NCBI GenBank assembly: GCA_022428185.1
Contig: JAKMCZ010000048.1
Coordinates: 1 to 8,741 of the forward strand
Origin: Alphaproteobacteria bacterium
GTDB lineage: Bacteria; Pseudomonadota; Alphaproteobacteria; RS24
Direction: 5' to 3'
Length of the DNA stretch: 8,741 nt
The position numbers were made by a program, and so were the translations under genes. Below, piece by piece: positions 7,685 through 8,741 of the stretch. Numbering within the stretch: position 1 is the stretch's first letter; the number at the start of each line of letters is the position of its first letter. The notes below the pieces were generated by a model. The model was not told the DNA's origin and made no database searches. It saw only the letters and a list, made by a program, of their open reading frames with translations.

Positions 7685-8741
7685 TTATTCTCCTGCCCGC
7701 AATTTGGCGCAGGCTTTTTCTAGAGCCGTCACGGCAATGTTAATCTCGTCTTGCGTCACATTGAGCGGCGGCAAAATACGCAGCACATTATCGCCCGCGC
7801 CAATGCTCAGCATTTTTTCATTCATTAAGGCGGCGACCAATTGCGTATTGGGCCGCTTGCATTTCAGCCCGACCATCAGGCCGCGCCCGCGCACATCTTC
7901 AAATATGTCGTCATTTTCTTCGAGCAGCCGCGCCAAATGCTGGCGGAAATAAATCGCCATATCCTGCACATGAGTGAGGAAGCCGTCATGATTTACCGCC
8001 TCCATCACCGCCGTGCCAACCGCGCAGGCCAGCGGATTGCCGCCATAGGTCGAGCCATGCGTGCCGGGCTGCATGACGCTGCCGACAGCCTGTGTCGTCA
8101 GCACCGCACCGAGCGGAAAACCGCCGCCAATGCCTTTGGCAATCGCCATCACATCGGGGGTTATGTCGGCCCATTCATGGGCAAATAATTTGCCGGTCCG
8201 GCCAATGCCGCATTGCACCTCGTCAAAGCCTAGCAAAATATCATGCTTGTCGCATAAGGCGCGCAAATCGCGCAAAAACGCCGTGCCGACATCGCGCACA
8301 CCGCCCTCGCCCTGCACCGGCTCGATAAGAATACCCGCGACTTTCTCATCAATCAGCTTTTCAACCGCTGCTAATGACAATTCGGGGCATTGCACAAAGC
8401 CTTGCGGGGCCGGGCCAAAACCCTCCAAATAGGCTTGATTGCCGGCCGCCGCCAAAGCCGCCAATGTGCGGCCATGAAACGCACCGGCAAAACCGATAAG
8501 CGTCACTTTTTCGGGCGCCCCGTTTTCTGCATGATATTTCCGCATCGCCTTAATCATGCCCTCAGCGGCTTCGGCACCGGAATTTGTAAAAAACACCAAA
8601 TCGGCAAAACTGGCATCGCATAGCGCGTCGGCCAGTTTTTCCTGTTCGGGAATTTGATAAAGATTGGAGACATGCCACAGCTTTTCAGACTGGGCTTTCA
8701 GCGCCGCATTGAGCTTTTCATGCGCGTGACCCAGCGTATTG
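7685..8741 (-). CDS. argD: Acetylornithine aminotransferase, N-terminus cut by window edge
   Basis: PLP-dependent class-III aminotransferase that interconverts N-acetylglutamate 5-semialdehyde and N-acetylornithine with glutamate as amino donor, in arginine biosynthesis; in many bacteria it also acts on succinyldiaminopimelate in lysine synthesis. The frame is open to the right edge, so the true start is off the window. 351 residues are visible; the family is about 390-400, so about 40 are missing. The visible part starts NTLGHAHEKLNAAL and continues to WHVSNLYQIPEQ, typical of ArgD. With visible numbering, the PLP phosphate-binding NSGAEA is at about 53-58, FHGRT at about 88-92, the cofactor-pyridine Asp173 in GFDEVQ, and the Schiff-base Lys202 in AIAKGIGGGFPLGA. 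GSTYGGNPLA follows at about 229-238. It is the first visible gene of the argD-argF-hslO unit. Confidence 0.97.
   Translation of the reverse strand, partial: NTLGHAHEKLNAALKAQSEKLWHVSNLYQIPEQEKLADALCDASFADLVFFTNSGAEAAEGMIKAMRKYHAENGAPEKVTLIGFAGAFHGRTLAALAAAGNQAYLEGFGPAPQGFVQCPELSLAAVEKLIDEKVAGILIEPVQGEGGVRDVGTAFLRDLRALCDKHDILLGFDEVQCGIGRTGKLFAHEWADITPDVMAIAKGIGGGFPLGAVLTTQAVGSVMQPGTHGSTYGGNPLACAVGTAVMEAVNHDGFLTHVQDMAIYFRQHLARLLEENDDIFEDVRGRGLMVGLKCKRPNTQLVAALMNEKMLSIGAGDNVLRILPPLNVTQDEINIAVTALEKACAKLRAGE
7690..7694 (-). promoter_or_regulatory. Ribosome-binding site of argF, inside the argD 3' end
   Basis: The minus strand reads AGGAG here, 8 nt before the argF ATG at 7681, an optimal Shine-Dalgarno position. 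It is embedded in the last codons of argD, supporting co-transcription and coupled translation of the two genes. Confidence 0.75.

Noticed and set aside
8597..8599. TTG codon as a possible start of the argD product
   Set aside because: The frame stays open to the window edge and the upstream 47 codons encode conserved ArgD sequence, so this is an internal leucine codon.

Overview
The window reads as ordinary chromosomal DNA of an alphaproteobacterium. The evidence is the block argD-argF-hslO in that order on one strand, a common alphaproteobacterial arrangement, and proteins that resemble alphaproteobacterial versions of their families. G+C is moderate (judged by eye, not computed). A genus cannot be named from the sequence. 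Genes are packed tightly, and five protein genes fill almost everything. I see no tRNA, rRNA, CRISPR array, transposase, phage gene or other mobile element.

Layout from left to right. (1) Bases 1-1238, plus strand: the 3' part of a TrkH-type potassium uptake channel, cut by the left edge. (2) Bases 1209-4433, minus strand: a complete RND efflux permease whose 3' end overlaps the 3' end of trkH by 30 bp, tail to tail. (3) Bases 4434-5666, minus strand: the periplasmic adaptor (membrane fusion protein) of the same pump. Its stop codon directly abuts the permease start, so the two form a tight operon. (4) Bases 5667-5783: the only real gene-free gap, 117 bp. It holds part of a 28-bp tandem duplication that began in the end of hslO, and presumably the promoter of the efflux pair. 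(5) Bases 5784-6725, minus strand: hslO (Hsp33). (6) Bases 6722-7681, minus strand: argF. (7) Bases 7685-8741, minus strand: argD, cut by the right edge.

Functionally there are three units. ArgD and ArgF carry out two steps of arginine biosynthesis: N-acetylglutamate semialdehyde to N-acetylornithine, and ornithine to citrulline. They appear translationally coupled to each other and to the redox-activated chaperone Hsp33. The adaptor and permease form the inner-membrane and periplasmic parts of a tripartite efflux pump; no outer-membrane channel or regulator gene is present here. TrkH is an unrelated ion transporter on the opposite strand.

I found no sign of an undescribed system. The observations most worth a second look are modest: the near-perfect 28-bp tandem repeat at the hslO stop codon, and the permease's low-complexity tail, which runs into the antisense of trkH.
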